Source: a virus. Taken from it: DNA of 64,000 nt. Under the pieces are notes generated by a model, which was not told where the DNA came from, made no database searches, and was given only the letters and a program-made list of their open reading frames with translations. Position numbers and translations under genes: made by a program. Within the stretch, counting starts at the first letter, position 1, and each line of letters starts with the position of its first letter. This document shows positions 1-6,857 of this stretch, piece by piece. Location: positions 115,648-179,647 of the IMG/VR virus record IMGVR_UViG_3300026097_000805; one strand, 5' to 3'.

Positions 1-219
1 AAAAGTGTCTTTATTGCCAAAAAACACATCACCCAAGTGGTATACAATATCACCGGGCTTGACAACACGGTTCCAGTTTTCGATCATTGTTTCGTCCATT
101 TCTTCAACAGAACTAAAACGATCGCCACGAACTAACTTACCTGTGCGTGAATCCACAAAGTTAAGGATATTGGCATGTTGAAAGTGTGTATCACTAATTA
201 ACCAAATATCTCTAGACAT
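1..219 (-). CDS. Calcineurin-like metallophosphoesterase, partial (C-terminus off window)
   Basis: The first 73 residues are visible and the frame stays open to the window edge. The N-terminus reads DIWLISDTHFQHANIL, and further on YHLGDVFFGN; together these are the D-x-H and G-D-x-x-x metal-binding motifs of phage metallophosphoesterases. The substrate cannot be told. The ATG at 219 is preceded by a strong AGGAGG site and by a consensus promoter at 249-277, so the start is secure. It is the gene just downstream of the tRNA array. Confidence 0.85.
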   Translation of the reverse strand, partial: MSRDIWLISDTHFQHANILNFVDSRTGKLVRGDRFSSVEEMDETMIENWNRVVKPGDIVYHLGDVFFGNKDTF

Positions 220-248
220 GTTGCCCTCCTTTCTTAAGTGTTAATAGT

Positions 249-277
249 ATTATATGTGTATTTAACTTGTTTGTCAA
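249..277 (-). promoter_or_regulatory. sigma70-type promoter for the metallophosphoesterase
   Basis: On the minus strand TTGACA (272-277) and TATAAT (249-254) are separated by exactly 17 bases, a full consensus. It lies between tRNA-Phe and the metallophosphoesterase start. Confidence 0.85.
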
Positions 278-284
278 CCAATAG

Positions 285-360
285 TGGTGCTAGAGGACGG
301 AATCGAACCGCCGACACGAGAATCTTCAATACCCTGCTCTACCGACTGAGCTACTCTAGC
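285..360 (-). tRNA. tRNA-Phe(GAA)
   Basis: Complete cloverleaf with encoded CCA. The 7-bp acceptor stem GCTAGAG/CTCTAGC is perfect, the T-loop is TTCGATT, and the anticodon loop TTGAAGA gives GAA. The anticodon stem has one mismatch. Last gene of tRNA block 1. Confidence 0.93.
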
Positions 361-364
361 ATTA

Positions 365-435
365 TGGTAGTAAATGATAGAATCGAACTATCTCTTCAGG
401 CTTATGAGACCCGAGTCCGGACCACCGGATTTACT
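365..435 (-). tRNA. tRNA with CAU anticodon (Met or Ile2), atypical D-arm
   Basis: Acceptor AGTAAAT/ATTTACT, T-arm GATAG-TTCGATT-CTATC, encoded ACCA and anticodon loop CTCATAA are all clear. The D-arm is odd: a self-complementary TCCGG-TGGT-CCGGA with no normal U8, giving a gene of only 71 nt. It may be elongator Met or the AUA-reading Ile2 tRNA, which needs lysidine at C34. A TilS-like gene at 12943-13569 favours the second option, but the sequence alone does not settle it. Confidence 0.75.
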
Positions 436-436
436 A

Positions 437-519
437 TGGAGTGCAAGACAGGACTCGAACCTGCATAGTCTTACGACACGGATTTGCAATCCGATGCATA
501 ACCATTCTGCCACTTGCAC
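437..519 (-). tRNA. tRNA-Cys(GCA)
   Basis: Acceptor GTGCAAG/CTTGCAC is perfect, the discriminator base is U (typical for Cys) and CCA is encoded. The anticodon loop TTGCAAA gives GCA. The variable region is longer than usual, about 13 nt. Confidence 0.92.
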
Positions 520-520
520 A

Positions 521-596
521 TGGCTGGGGCGGAAGGACTCGAACCTCCAATCGACAGAATCAAAATCTGTTGCATTACCAATTATGCTACACCCCA
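521..596 (-). tRNA. tRNA-Gln(UUG)
   Basis: Cloverleaf with encoded CCA, T-loop TTCGAGT and anticodon loop TTTTGAT, giving UUG. Confidence 0.93.
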
Positions 597-601
597 AAAC
601 T

Positions 602-677
602 TGGTGGACTCGCTCGGATTCGAACCGAGGACCAATTGATTAAAAGTCAACTGCTCTACCAACTGAGCTACGAGTCC
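602..677 (-). tRNA. tRNA-Lys(UUU)
   Basis: Canonical cloverleaf, acceptor GGACTCG/CGAGTCC, anticodon loop CTTTTAA giving UUU, CCA encoded. Confidence 0.95.
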
Positions 678-678
678 A

Positions 679-762
679 TGGTGGGGAAGGTAGGATTCGA
701 ACCTACTCACTTTACGAACTGATTTACAGTCAGCCGCGCCTCTCCAACTGCGCCGCTTCCCC
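679..762 (-). tRNA. tRNA-Tyr(GUA)
   Basis: Class II tRNA with a long variable arm. Acceptor GGGGAAG/CTTCCCC, anticodon loop CTGTAAA giving GUA, CCA encoded. Confidence 0.94.
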
Positions 763-763
763 A

Positions 764-839
764 TGGTGTCAAAGGATGGACTTGAACCATCGACCTAACG
801 GTTATCAGCCGTTTGCTCTACCAACTGAGCTACATTGAC
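764..839 (-). tRNA. tRNA-Ile(GAU)
   Basis: Anticodon loop CTGATAA gives GAU; T-loop TTCAAGT; CCA encoded. The acceptor stem has one internal mismatch. Confidence 0.92.
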
Positions 840-844
840 AAACT

Positions 845-918
845 TGGCACCGGTCCAGGGAATCGAACCCCGAGTTTCAGTTTTGGAGACTGACGTGTTG
901 CCATTACACTAGACCGAT
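845..918 (-). tRNA. tRNA-Trp(CCA)
   Basis: Acceptor ATCGGTC/GACCGGT, G discriminator, anticodon loop CTCCAAA giving CCA, encoded 3' CCA. First gene of block 1. Confidence 0.92.
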
Positions 919-941
919 ATAAAACTTTTTCCTCCTACTAA

Positions 942-980
942 AAATAAAAAACCCCTGCTAATATCTCTACTAGCAGGGGT
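942..980 (-). terminator. Rho-independent terminator between the tRNA blocks
   Basis: On the minus strand a 10-bp perfect stem ACCCCTGCTA/TAGCAGGGGT with a 10-nt loop is followed by a T-rich tract. It ends transcription from the promoter at 1120-1148 and would have to be read through for tRNA block 1 to be made from that promoter. Confidence 0.88.
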
Positions 981-1004
981 GCGTTAAATAACTTTTCTTG
1001 ACTA

Positions 1005-1082
1005 CTATGTCAAAAGCACACTCCTGCCTTCGCTAAACCAGCGAATGCAATATTGTTGAATATGTTTCATCATTGTAGTCAT
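1005..1082 (-). CDS. 25-residue peptide ORF between the tRNA blocks
   Basis: A short open frame beginning MTTMMKHIQQYC and ending SVLLT. It sits about 30 nt below the likely start of transcription from the promoter at 1120-1148 and just above the terminator at 942-980, so promoter, ORF and terminator form a complete small unit. A weak AGAGAAAT ribosome site precedes the ATG. It has no recognisable family. The transcript could instead be a noncoding RNA, so coding status is uncertain. Confidence 0.4.
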   Translation of the reverse strand: MTTMMKHIQQYCIRWFSEGRSVLLT

Positions 1083-1119
1083 TTCTATTTCTCTTTGTTT
1101 AATTTCTTAGTATGTGTAT

Positions 1120-1148
1120 ACTATACACGTTTATTTATCTTCTGTCAA
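1120..1148 (-). promoter_or_regulatory. sigma70-type promoter between the tRNA blocks
   Basis: TTGACA (1143-1148), 17-base spacer, TATAGT (1120-1125) on the minus strand. Confidence 0.85.
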
Positions 1149-1191
1149 CCGTTTATTTTACTTTTTGACAATTTAGATACAATATTTTAAA

Positions 1192-1266
1192 TGGTACACC
1201 GTAGGGGAATCGAACCCCTCTTTCCTGCGTGAAAGGCAAGCGTCCTAACCGATAGACGAACGGTGC
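1192..1266 (-). tRNA. tRNA-Glu(UUC)
   Basis: Acceptor GCACCGT/ACGGTGT, anticodon loop CTTTCAC giving UUC, T-loop TTCGATT, CCA encoded. Last gene of tRNA block 2. Confidence 0.95.
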
Positions 1267-1271
1267 ATATA

Positions 1272-1348
<77 letters not shown>

Positions 1349-1354
1349 AATAAT

Positions 1355-1447
1355 TGGCGGTGAGGGTGGGATTTGAACCCACGGAACGCTATTAACGTTC
1401 GTCTGTTTTCAAGACAGGTGCAATAAGCCGGACTCTGCCACCTCACC
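1355..1447 (-). tRNA. tRNA-Ser(UGA)
   Basis: Class II tRNA with a long variable arm (GAACGTTAATAGCGTTC). Anticodon loop CTTGAAA gives UGA; G discriminator; CCA encoded. Confidence 0.95.
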
Positions 1448-1750
1448 AATAAATTGGCAGCCCGTTAGCCACACACCGTTGGAATGATGCTTGTGACCCC
1501 TACACTGTAATAGCCCTGCTGTCTAGTTTATCAGTCTAGGGCACAAACTATTGTTTAGGTATAGGACTTTTGCTTCTCACTAAAGACCGCCACGGACCAA
1601 CGGACGGCACTCTTTAGAACTAACACTAATGCAAAGAGCAAGTGGTTAACCAATGCATCGACCTAGTTACTTGATAGACTATATCATATCTTTCGCTACT
1701 ATCGGGCGGTTCAGGCCCTTATCGCCGTCTCTTTCGAGCTAGTGTGTAGT
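1448..1750 (-). ncRNA. Unidentified structured RNA inside the tRNA array
   Basis: About 300 nt without a plausible ORF, between tRNA-Ser(UGA) and an initiator-like tRNA. On the minus strand the two ends can pair (CTACACAC near 1749-1742 with GTGTGTGG near 1475-1468, 8 bp counting one G-U). Several hairpins lie inside: GGCG/CGCC near 1725-1704, GATAG/CTATC near 1702-1672, TAAAGA/TCTTTA near 1616-1577, GCCCT/AGGGC near 1542-1512. I see neither the conserved RNase P core nor a convincing group I intron core. Candidates include an RNA co-processed with the tRNAs, as is known for some large phage RNAs near tRNA genes, but the family is not recognised. Confidence 0.6.
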
Positions 1751-1826
1751 TGGTAGCGGGAGCAGGAATCGAACCTACCTCAGTCCGGCTTATGAGACCA
1801 GTGAGTTCCCAGAACTCTATCCCGCA
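1751..1826 (-). tRNA. tRNA with CAU anticodon, initiator-like (probably fMet)
   Basis: Anticodon loop CTCATAA. Two features resemble initiator tRNAs: no Watson-Crick pair at position 1:72 (U opposite U) and an A11-U24 pair in the D-stem, where elongators usually have pyrimidine 11 and purine 24. The run of three G-C pairs usual in initiator anticodon stems is only partly present. CCA is encoded. It could be elongator Met, but an initiator is the better reading. Confidence 0.85.
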
Positions 1827-1829
1827 ACT

Positions 1830-1903
1830 TGGAGCGGATACCGAGAATCGAACTCGGACGATCACGTTGGCAACGTGAGAGGCTACCTTTACATCATATC
1901 CGC
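1830..1903 (-). tRNA. tRNA-Gly(GCC)
   Basis: Acceptor GCGGATA/TATCCGC, anticodon loop TTGCCAA giving GCC, U discriminator, CCA encoded. Confidence 0.94.
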
Positions 1904-1907
1904 AATA

Positions 1908-1983
1908 TGGTGGAGATACGCGGGATCGAACCGCGGACCTGAAGCTTGCAAAGCTACTGCTCTCCCATCTGAGCTATATCCCC
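1908..1983 (-). tRNA. tRNA-Ala(UGC)
   Basis: Anticodon loop TTTGCAA gives UGC; T-loop TTCGATC; CCA encoded. The acceptor stem has a G-U pair at 4:69 and a G-C pair at 3:70, so the usual G3-U70 alanine identity pair is not obvious. Confidence 0.93.
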
Positions 1984-1988
1984 ATTAA

Positions 1989-2065
<77 letters not shown>

Positions 2066-2072
2066 TTTAATA

Positions 2073-2155
2073 TGGTGCCCTGGGGGAGACTCGAACTCCC
2101 ACTCCGAAGAACTGGTACCTAAAACCAGCGTGTCTACCAATTCCACCACCAGGGC
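2073..2155 (-). tRNA. tRNA-Leu(UAG)
   Basis: Class II tRNA, acceptor GCCCTGG/CCAGGGC, anticodon loop TTTAGGT giving UAG, CCA encoded. Confidence 0.95.
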
Positions 2156-2161
2156 AATTTA

Positions 2162-2236
2162 TGGTGCTGATGGAGAGAATCGAACTCCCAATCTACGCAT
2201 TACAAGTGCGTTGCCTTACCATTCGGCCACATCAGC
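2162..2236 (-). tRNA. tRNA-Thr(UGU)
   Basis: Acceptor GCTGATG/CATCAGC, anticodon loop CTTGTAA giving UGU, CCA encoded. Confidence 0.95.
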
Positions 2237-2242
2237 AATATT

Positions 2243-2317
2243 TGGAGCGGGTGGACGGGATCGAACCGACGACACCTGACTTGGAAGGACAGTGCTCTAC
2301 CACTGAGCTACACCCGC
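2243..2317 (-). tRNA. tRNA-Gly(UCC)
   Basis: Acceptor GCGGGTG/CACCCGC, anticodon loop CTTCCAA giving UCC, U discriminator as in the other Gly tRNA, CCA encoded. Confidence 0.95.
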
Positions 2318-2321
2318 AATA

Positions 2322-2410
2322 TGGCGGAGCGACTGGGAGTCGAACCCAGTGAACGCGGTTAGCGTTCTACGGATTAGCAATCCGCTGCATTACCATCCTG
2401 CCCCCGCTCC
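2322..2410 (-). tRNA. tRNA-Ser(GCU)
   Basis: Class II tRNA with a long variable arm, anticodon loop TTGCTAA giving GCU, G discriminator, CCA encoded. Confidence 0.94.
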
Positions 2411-2480
2411 GTATGTGTTTGGCTCTACCCTCCCCTCTGGGCGATTTAACTAACGAGGCATCTTGCGTTAGTACCATGTT
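2411..2480 (-). other. Spacer with a strong hairpin between tRNA-Asn and tRNA-Ser
   Basis: Seventy bases with no T-loop, so not a tRNA. On the minus strand ACTAACG and CGTTAGT pair over a 10-nt loop, followed by a C/G-rich stretch (CGCCCAGAGGGGAGGG). It is longer than the 3-7 nt spacers elsewhere in the block. It may be a processing element or the remnant of a lost tRNA. Confidence 0.4.
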
Positions 2481-2555
2481 TGGCTCCCGGTGTTGGAATC
2501 GAACCAACCAATGACGGATTAACAGTCCGCTCCCCCACCTTGGGGGCAACCGGGA
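2481..2555 (-). tRNA. tRNA-Asn(GUU)
   Basis: Acceptor TCCCGGT/ACCGGGA, anticodon loop CTGTTAA giving GUU, G discriminator, CCA encoded. First gene of block 2. Confidence 0.94.
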
Positions 2556-2625
2556 ATAAACCTAAATATTGTATCTAAATTGTCAAAGAGCGTGTAGCAA
2601 GTTCTTCTTGCTACGTTATGTATAT

Positions 2626-2654
2626 ACTATACTACTTTATTCTGTGCCTGTCAA
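2626..2654 (-). promoter_or_regulatory. sigma70-type promoter of tRNA block 2
   Basis: TTGACA (2649-2654), 17 bases, TATAGT (2626-2631). The -10 region is nearly identical to that at 1120-1148. A hairpin GTAGCAAGAAGAACTTGCTAC (about 2594-2614) opens the leader before tRNA-Asn. Confidence 0.87.
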
Positions 2655-2674
2655 CTACTATTTTGCCTTAAACC

Positions 2675-2713
2675 AAAAAAAAACCTTCCTTGCTGTGTGC
2701 TTGGAAGGTTTTT
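2675..2713 (-). terminator. Terminator closing the early minus-strand gene run
   Basis: Nine-bp stem AAACCTTCC/GGAAGGTTT flanked by A- and T-runs, so it can work in both directions. It separates the protein genes at higher coordinates from the tRNA promoter. Confidence 0.85.
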
Positions 2714-2916
2714 GGAATCTTGTTAGCTAATGCTCGCTTACGTTCCGCAACCCTCCAGGCATAGACTACCCGCTGGATTTTCCGATCCAGGTGTCCATGT
2801 ATCTAATGTGAGTACGAATGTAAACATTGAAAGTTTTTTCCTTATTAACTATGCATTTATTTATCATCTAGATAAAAAACACGCACATATTGGCTTATTT
2901 TTGGAACTTTGCTGTG
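2714..2916. other. 200-bp intergenic region without a supported gene
   Basis: No convincing ORF: a plus-strand frame here has no ribosome site and no recognisable sequence. A 6-bp hairpin CTGGAT-TTTCCG-ATCCAG lies near 2771-2788. The bases between 2730 and 2800 are less AT-rich than the rest, which suggests a short structured RNA at the 3' end of the transcript from 3513. Confidence 0.4.
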
Positions 2917-3513
2917 TTAATATCTCTTAGGATGAATAAATGAAGAAATAGAAAATCTACCATCTATTGCATCATCCGACTGCATTTTTACCGGTTCTAC
3001 ATTATGTATTAAACAACTGGGAAATAGCACAGTTCTTGCATTCTTCAGTTGAATATTGTTGCCTGCAATATTAAAATCTCCACCTGTAAACTTTTTTGGT
3101 TCCTTAAATAACCATGTAATACACGACATCAAAGCTGTATCTGCATGAGGCTTGTAATAGTCGCCTTCATTGTACCTTGATAACAACACGTCATACTCGA
3201 ACTCACAAAATAAGAATTCAAAAAAATTACTTTTGCTTGCTAAACTTTGCTTTATCTGTAGATCATAAAGTTTTTTATGAACATTAATAATATCACTATA
3301 TTCCGGATTTATCACTTGATGAATCCAGATTCCTTTATTCTTTTTTAAATCTTGGCCTGTTAGATCAATTGCTGACCCAGTATTATTAGGGTTAAGCAAC
3401 TTTGAAGACAAAAATGATACTTCTTTCCAAATTGCAGAAATTTCTTTGTCGTCAAAAAAATTGTCTATAATAGCAACAGGTAAGTCTTTTACTTTAAGGA
3501 TTTGTAAATGCAT
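2917..3513 (-). CDS. 2-oxoglutarate/Fe(II)-dependent oxygenase (prolyl-hydroxylase-like)
   Basis: A 198-aa protein of the double-stranded beta-helix dioxygenase superfamily. The iron triad is visible as H123-x-D125 in YKPHADTA and H170 in CLIHNVEPV, and an Arg around residue 187 (DGRFSIS) is placed to bind 2-oxoglutarate. The substrate is unknown; members of this superfamily hydroxylate proteins, nucleic-acid bases or small molecules. It is the last gene of its run before the terminator at 2675-2713. Two other such oxygenases lie at 19125 and 32607. Confidence 0.85.
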   Translation of the reverse strand: MHLQILKVKDLPVAIIDNFFDDKEISAIWKEVSFLSSKLLNPNNTGSAIDLTGQDLKKNKGIWIHQVINPEYSDIINVHKKLYDLQIKQSLASKSNFFEFLFCEFEYDVLLSRYNEGDYYKPHADTALMSCITWLFKEPKKFTGGDFNIAGNNIQLKNARTVLFPSCLIHNVEPVKMQSDDAIDGRFSISSFIHPKRY

Positions 3514-3518
3514 TTGAT

Positions 3519-3965
3519 TTACTTACTAAATTTTAGCGTATAAGTCTTACCATTGTTCCAAAACTTAATTGTGCTATGACTATAAACTTCTCGCTGGCGT
3601 TCTTCATATCGTGTTTCGATCGAGCATTGACGCTCCGTACGATAGCCTGTGACGCTTTGCTTGGACTGATTTTTATCAGCGGCAATCATACCTCCAATAA
3701 CGGCGCCAGCTGCCGCACCTTTGTCGTCACCCGAAGCACCTTTGCCAATAAGGCCACCAATAATCATACCACCTAGTACATCTCCTGCACTAGCACCACT
3801 TCCAGTCTGGCCGTACACAGGTACCTGTACATCCTTGCATACCTCTACACGATATGGCTCTTGTTCGATTACAGTTTTATAATGATCTTGTGTGACACCA
3901 CGAACATTTTCTGCAAGTGCAGGAGTTGCAATTAACATACACGAAGCAACAATAAATTTTCTCAT
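3519..3965 (-). CDS. Secreted glycine-zipper protein
   Basis: 148 aa. A signal peptide ([18 protein letters not shown]) is followed by about 35 residues and then a glycine-rich segment at about 62-95 (GGMIIGGLIGKGASG, AGAVIGGMIA), typical of glycine-zipper two-helix proteins (17-kDa surface antigen type) that insert in the outer membrane. Two flanking Cys (about 43 and 113) may form a disulfide. Probably acts in the host envelope; whether in lysis or exclusion cannot be told. Confidence 0.7.
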   Translation of the reverse strand: MRKFIVASCMLIATPALAENVRGVTQDHYKTVIEQEPYRVEVCKDVQVPVYGQTGSGASAGDVLGGMIIGGLIGKGASGDDKGAAAGAVIGGMIAADKNQSKQSVTGYRTERQCSIETRYEERQREVYSHSTIKFWNNGKTYTLKFSK

Positions 3966-4315
3966 TTTATATCCTCTCTATACCATCCAGTATTGTATTC
4001 ATCTACAATGTTTACATTATTTACACGATCATAACGGAAACTGCGCCATCCTTTAGCATTTACGTCCCATACACTCACAACAGCATCTGAGACTTTTCGA
4101 ACAGCTTTTTGAGTCATAGGATCTTTCTTAGTTGCTGGCGGTTTCATGTCTTCACGCAAGGTACAGGTCATAACACGCTTGTCACCGTCTAATTTAGTAA
4201 AGTCAACTACGAGCACATTTTGTTCTAGTAATCTTTCTAAATCTTCACGTACAGGAATACCTTTGAGTGTTGCTACTGTCTCAGCGACTTGAGACGACTT
4301 TATCTGCGAATCCAT
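3962..4315 (-). CDS. Small SH3-barrel-like phage protein
   Basis: 117 aa. The core [23 protein letters not shown] and the later [19 protein letters not shown] look like the small beta-barrel (DUF2693-like) proteins of marine T4-like phages that have no known role. The ATG overlaps the end of clpP by 35 nt and the stop overlaps the next start, so it is translated in the clpP run. Confidence 0.6.
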   Translation of the reverse strand: MDSQIKSSQVAETVATLKGIPVREDLERLLEQNVLVVDFTKLDGDKRVMTCTLREDMKPPATKKDPMTQKAVRKVSDAVVSVWDVNAKGWRSFRYDRVNNVNIVDEYNTGWYREDIK

Positions 4316-4898
4316 TTTCTACTGCTTCCTCTGCTGTTAAGAACGTATCAAACTTCATAGTTTCAAACAGTTCTTCATAAGACTTGTTTGCTGTGTTGTG
4401 TTTAACATACAGCTCTGTAAGACGCTTGTTGATCTTCTGCGACTCTTCGTAATGACGTTTTGCATCTTCAAACTGTAGCTCTTGAACATGCACACTGCCA
4501 CTTGTACCTGGAGTACCTGAGCTTACACGATGGATCATCGTACGGCTTTCTGGCAATACAACTCGCTTTCCTGGCGTGCCTGCTTGTGCAAGGAACGAAC
4601 CCATTGAACATGCTTGGCCCATTACAATAGTGCGTATATCGGGCTTAATAAACTGCATAGTGTCGTAAATAGCAAGTCCTGCTGTGACAGCGCCTCCGGG
4701 CGAGTTAATGTACAAACTAATTTCTTTGTCACTGTTTTGACTTTCTAGATATAGCAACTGTGCTACAATCAAATTGGCCATATTATCTTCTACTGGACCG
4801 TTCAACATCACAATACGGTCTTTCATCAATCGGCTGTAAATATCGTATGAACGTTCGCCGCGACTTTCTTGTTCTACTACCATTGGAATTAGTGGCAT
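4281..4898 (-). CDS. clpP: ClpP serine protease
   Basis: 205 aa, the normal length for ClpP, the chambered protease that degrades proteins fed by Clp ATPases. The catalytic triad is in place: S98 in [10 protein letters not shown]123 in TMIHRVSSG and D184 in [12 protein letters not shown]; the NSPGG segment before the Ser is also intact. No Clp ATPase is encoded here, so it would use the host's. A ClpS adaptor (29454-29768) and a tmRNA (39063-39400) are also phage-encoded. It starts with ATG one base from the stop of the preceding small gene. Confidence 0.95.
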   Translation of the reverse strand: MPLIPMVVEQESRGERSYDIYSRLMKDRIVMLNGPVEDNMANLIVAQLLYLESQNSDKEISLYINSPGGAVTAGLAIYDTMQFIKPDIRTIVMGQACSMGSFLAQAGTPGKRVVLPESRTMIHRVSSGTPGTSGSVHVQELQFEDAKRHYEESQKINKRLTELYVKHNTANKSYEELFETMKFDTFLTAEEAVENGFADKVVSSR

Positions 4899-5122
4899 TA
4901 TCGGCCCTCCTTAATATATTGTACTTTTGGACCTTTTGAAGTAAACTCCATTCCGGCCATATTTCCTACATAAATCTTACCGTTCCAGCTCATGCGTATT
5001 CTGTTGCCTGCTACAAAAGCATCAAATTTTTGTTCTTCTTTGAAGTTATCTACTTCCGCTTCGACGCTTACATCACTCTTTGTATTTGTAAGCATCACTT
5101 TATCATCTACTATAGTTCTCAT
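4898..5122 (-). CDS. Hypothetical protein, 74 aa
   Basis: No family recognised. An N-terminal acidic half precedes a probable beta-rich end ([17 protein letters not shown]). The stop abuts clpP and the start overlaps the upstream stop as ATGA, so it is translationally coupled. Confidence 0.65.
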   Translation of the reverse strand: MRTIVDDKVMLTNTKSDVSVEAEVDNFKEEQKFDAFVAGNRIRMSWNGKIYVGNMAGMEFTSKGPKVQYIKEGR

Positions 5123-5361
5123 TTCTTTCCTAACAATTTAAGATTCAGTACAAAGTTTTCTACTAGTAGTTTAACAATGATTGCGCCGTCTGTCAATGGA
5201 TTTCTTTCCATTTCAAGCACATGAGTTGCCATCATTATGTAGGCTTGTTCTTCGGTAATGTTTAGTTCGCTCCAATCAATAGGGTCTATTGACTCGCCTT
5301 CTTTTGCTAGAATAACCAGGTTTCTAACTGCCTCGTCATCTACTTCGAACATATCAGTCAT
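5119..5361 (-). CDS. Hypothetical protein, about 80 aa
   Basis: Acidic, helical, no family recognised. An upstream TTG at 5373 is possible, but the ATG at 5361 (MTDMFEVDDEA) or the one at 5352 is more likely. Coupled to its neighbours by ATGA overlaps. Confidence 0.6.
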   Translation of the reverse strand: MTDMFEVDDEAVRNLVILAKEGESIDPIDWSELNITEEQAYIMMATHVLEMERNPLTDGAIIVKLLVENFVLNLKLLGKK

Positions 5362-5755
5362 CTGTATTTTCAAACCCTATATTTAGAAGACTGTCTGCTA
5401 AAATAATATCATCTTCGATGTCGTCTTTCTTTGCTTTAATTGCTGCCATGTCTGCGGCAGTAAATTTTACGTCTTTGCCACTAACTCGTAGTTCTTCTTC
5501 TAAACGAAAAATCTTTTCTAAGCTTCCTGGTCCTTCCCAAATATCATTCATTACTTGGTTTATTTTTTCTAAAGGCACTCTACGAATTCTATATTGTCCA
5601 AAATACCTCTGTAGAAATCCGTGAAATACACTTGGAATTAAATCGTGTGCAGAGAAGTTAAATGTCCCATTAAATCCATTTGGATGAAAAGGATCTTCTA
5701 AATACTTTGGATTGTTATAAAATTCAATTGTGCTTTCAATATTAGTTTGATACAT
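5354..5755 (-). CDS. Hypothetical phage protein, 133 aa
   Basis: No family recognised. The first 60 residues are aromatic-rich (NGFNGTFNFSAHD, FLQRYFGQY) and the remainder is charged and helical. Lies in the compact run upstream of clpP. Confidence 0.65.
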   Translation of the reverse strand: MYQTNIESTIEFYNNPKYLEDPFHPNGFNGTFNFSAHDLIPSVFHGFLQRYFGQYRIRRVPLEKINQVMNDIWEGPGSLEKIFRLEEELRVSGKDVKFTAADMAAIKAKKDDIEDDIILADSLLNIGFENTDD

Positions 5756-5763
5756 AGGTTTCC

Positions 5764-6168
5764 TTAATTTACTAGTTGTGATACTAAATTCATTGCTACT
5801 GCTGTGCCTGTGATGCTCGAGCCAATCATAATAGCTCTGTCACTCCACGCCATGCCCACATATACCCATGCCATACTGGCTACAAGATATGCAAACTGTC
5901 CATACATGCCTAGTCCTGCTGAGATAAGAAATACTCCAGCTACTGCTAAAATTGTAGCAGTCCACTTAACATACCAGTCCGGTGTTCCTGTAGGCGTAGT
6001 AGGTGTTAGATCCTCTACTTCTGTTTGTAGTTCTGCAAGTTCTTCTTTGAGGCGTTTGCGTTCTTTAGAAAGTTCCATTGCAAGATTGCGAGCTCTACTT
6101 TCAGAACTTGCTTCCTTGTATTCTTCTTTAGCTATTTCTTGTGTTTCAGACAATTTGTTCGATCTCAT
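5764..6168 (-). CDS. Coiled-coil membrane protein
   Basis: 134 aa. Residues 1-60 form a charged coiled coil (AMELSKERKRLKEELAELQ) followed by a TPTTPTGT linker, then about three hydrophobic segments (residues 68-132). The topology suggests a small inner-membrane anchor with a cytoplasmic coil. Function unknown. Confidence 0.65.
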   Translation of the reverse strand: MRSNKLSETQEIAKEEYKEASSESRARNLAMELSKERKRLKEELAELQTEVEDLTPTTPTGTPDWYVKWTATILAVAGVFLISAGLGMYGQFAYLVASMAWVYVGMAWSDRAIMIGSSITGTAVAMNLVSQLVN

Positions 6169-6856
6169 ATTTTGCGCCTAGTGCGTAGACATTGTAATCA
6201 TAACCTATAACTTTTGTTATACTGCCGGTTTCGCTTTTAATATTAACTTTACCTTGTTGTGCAAGAAACTGCCAAGCAGCCAATCCCATGTCAGTCAGCG
6301 GAAACTGTAGCCTTACAAGATAGTTGTCGGGTGTACGCCAATACTGTATGTCCAGCTTGCTACGGCTGCTTCTACGCTTTACTGTGCCTACATATTCAAT
6401 AGTAGTATGCAAGCCGTGTTGCTGTTTATTGGGCAAGCTGGTGTGTGCATTAAAGATAGCTTCTGTTGCCTTGTCTTCTTCATAGAAGTCAGGCAGCTTC
6501 AACAACGGACTAACACTGTCCTTGTTGACGCGACGAGGCGATTCAATCAAGTCATCCACAGCCAACATAAACTTTGAAATACGTGTATTCTGTAGGCGCC
6601 GCATTAGAATCTTGTTGCGAAAGTGCTTGCGCACAACAATAGCTCGTTCTCTATCTTCTGCTTCGATAGTATCTTTAATAGAGGTATAGCCATGCAATAC
6701 TTCTGCAATCTCACTATATTGGTTGCCTGTGCGAAGCATAGCACACACTATTGCCAGAGGATCGTTATCAAACTCTAGATACACGGGCTCTGAAAGGCCT
6801 GCCTGTGCTTGATTACAATCCCACTCAGTCCACTCGTCTATCGCGACTGTGTTCAT
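6146..6856 (-). CDS. Hypothetical phage protein, 236 aa
   Basis: The long open frame begins at 6982, but that would overlap the upstream gene by 125 nt. The ATG at 6856 (MNTVAIDEWTEW), directly after the upstream TAA, is the likely start. It contains basic segments (RERAIVVRKHFRNKILMRRL and KRRSSRSK) that could bind nucleic acid. No family recognised. Confidence 0.65.
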   Translation of the reverse strand: MNTVAIDEWTEWDCNQAQAGLSEPVYLEFDNDPLAIVCAMLRTGNQYSEIAEVLHGYTSIKDTIEAEDRERAIVVRKHFRNKILMRRLQNTRISKFMLAVDDLIESPRRVNKDSVSPLLKLPDFYEEDKATEAIFNAHTSLPNKQQHGLHTTIEYVGTVKRRSSRSKLDIQYWRTPDNYLVRLQFPLTDMGLAAWQFLAQQGKVNIKSETGSITKVIGYDYNVYALGAKYEIEQIV

Positions 6857-6857
6857 T

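Noticed and set aside
238-764. Plus- and minus-strand open frames across the first tRNA block
   Set aside because: They run through tRNA genes; repeated peptide motifs such as GxRxSN come from the shared T-arm sequence, not from protein coding.
1448-1750. RNase P RNA or group I intron in the tRNA gap
   Set aside because: The conserved RNase P core is absent, and the only intron-like element (a TATAGTC-type sequence) lacks a proper partner; the flanking tRNAs are both complete, so nothing is being spliced.
2730-2930. Plus-strand 66-aa frame downstream of the oxygenase
   Set aside because: No ribosome site, no recognisable sequence, and it spans a terminator-proximal untranslated region.
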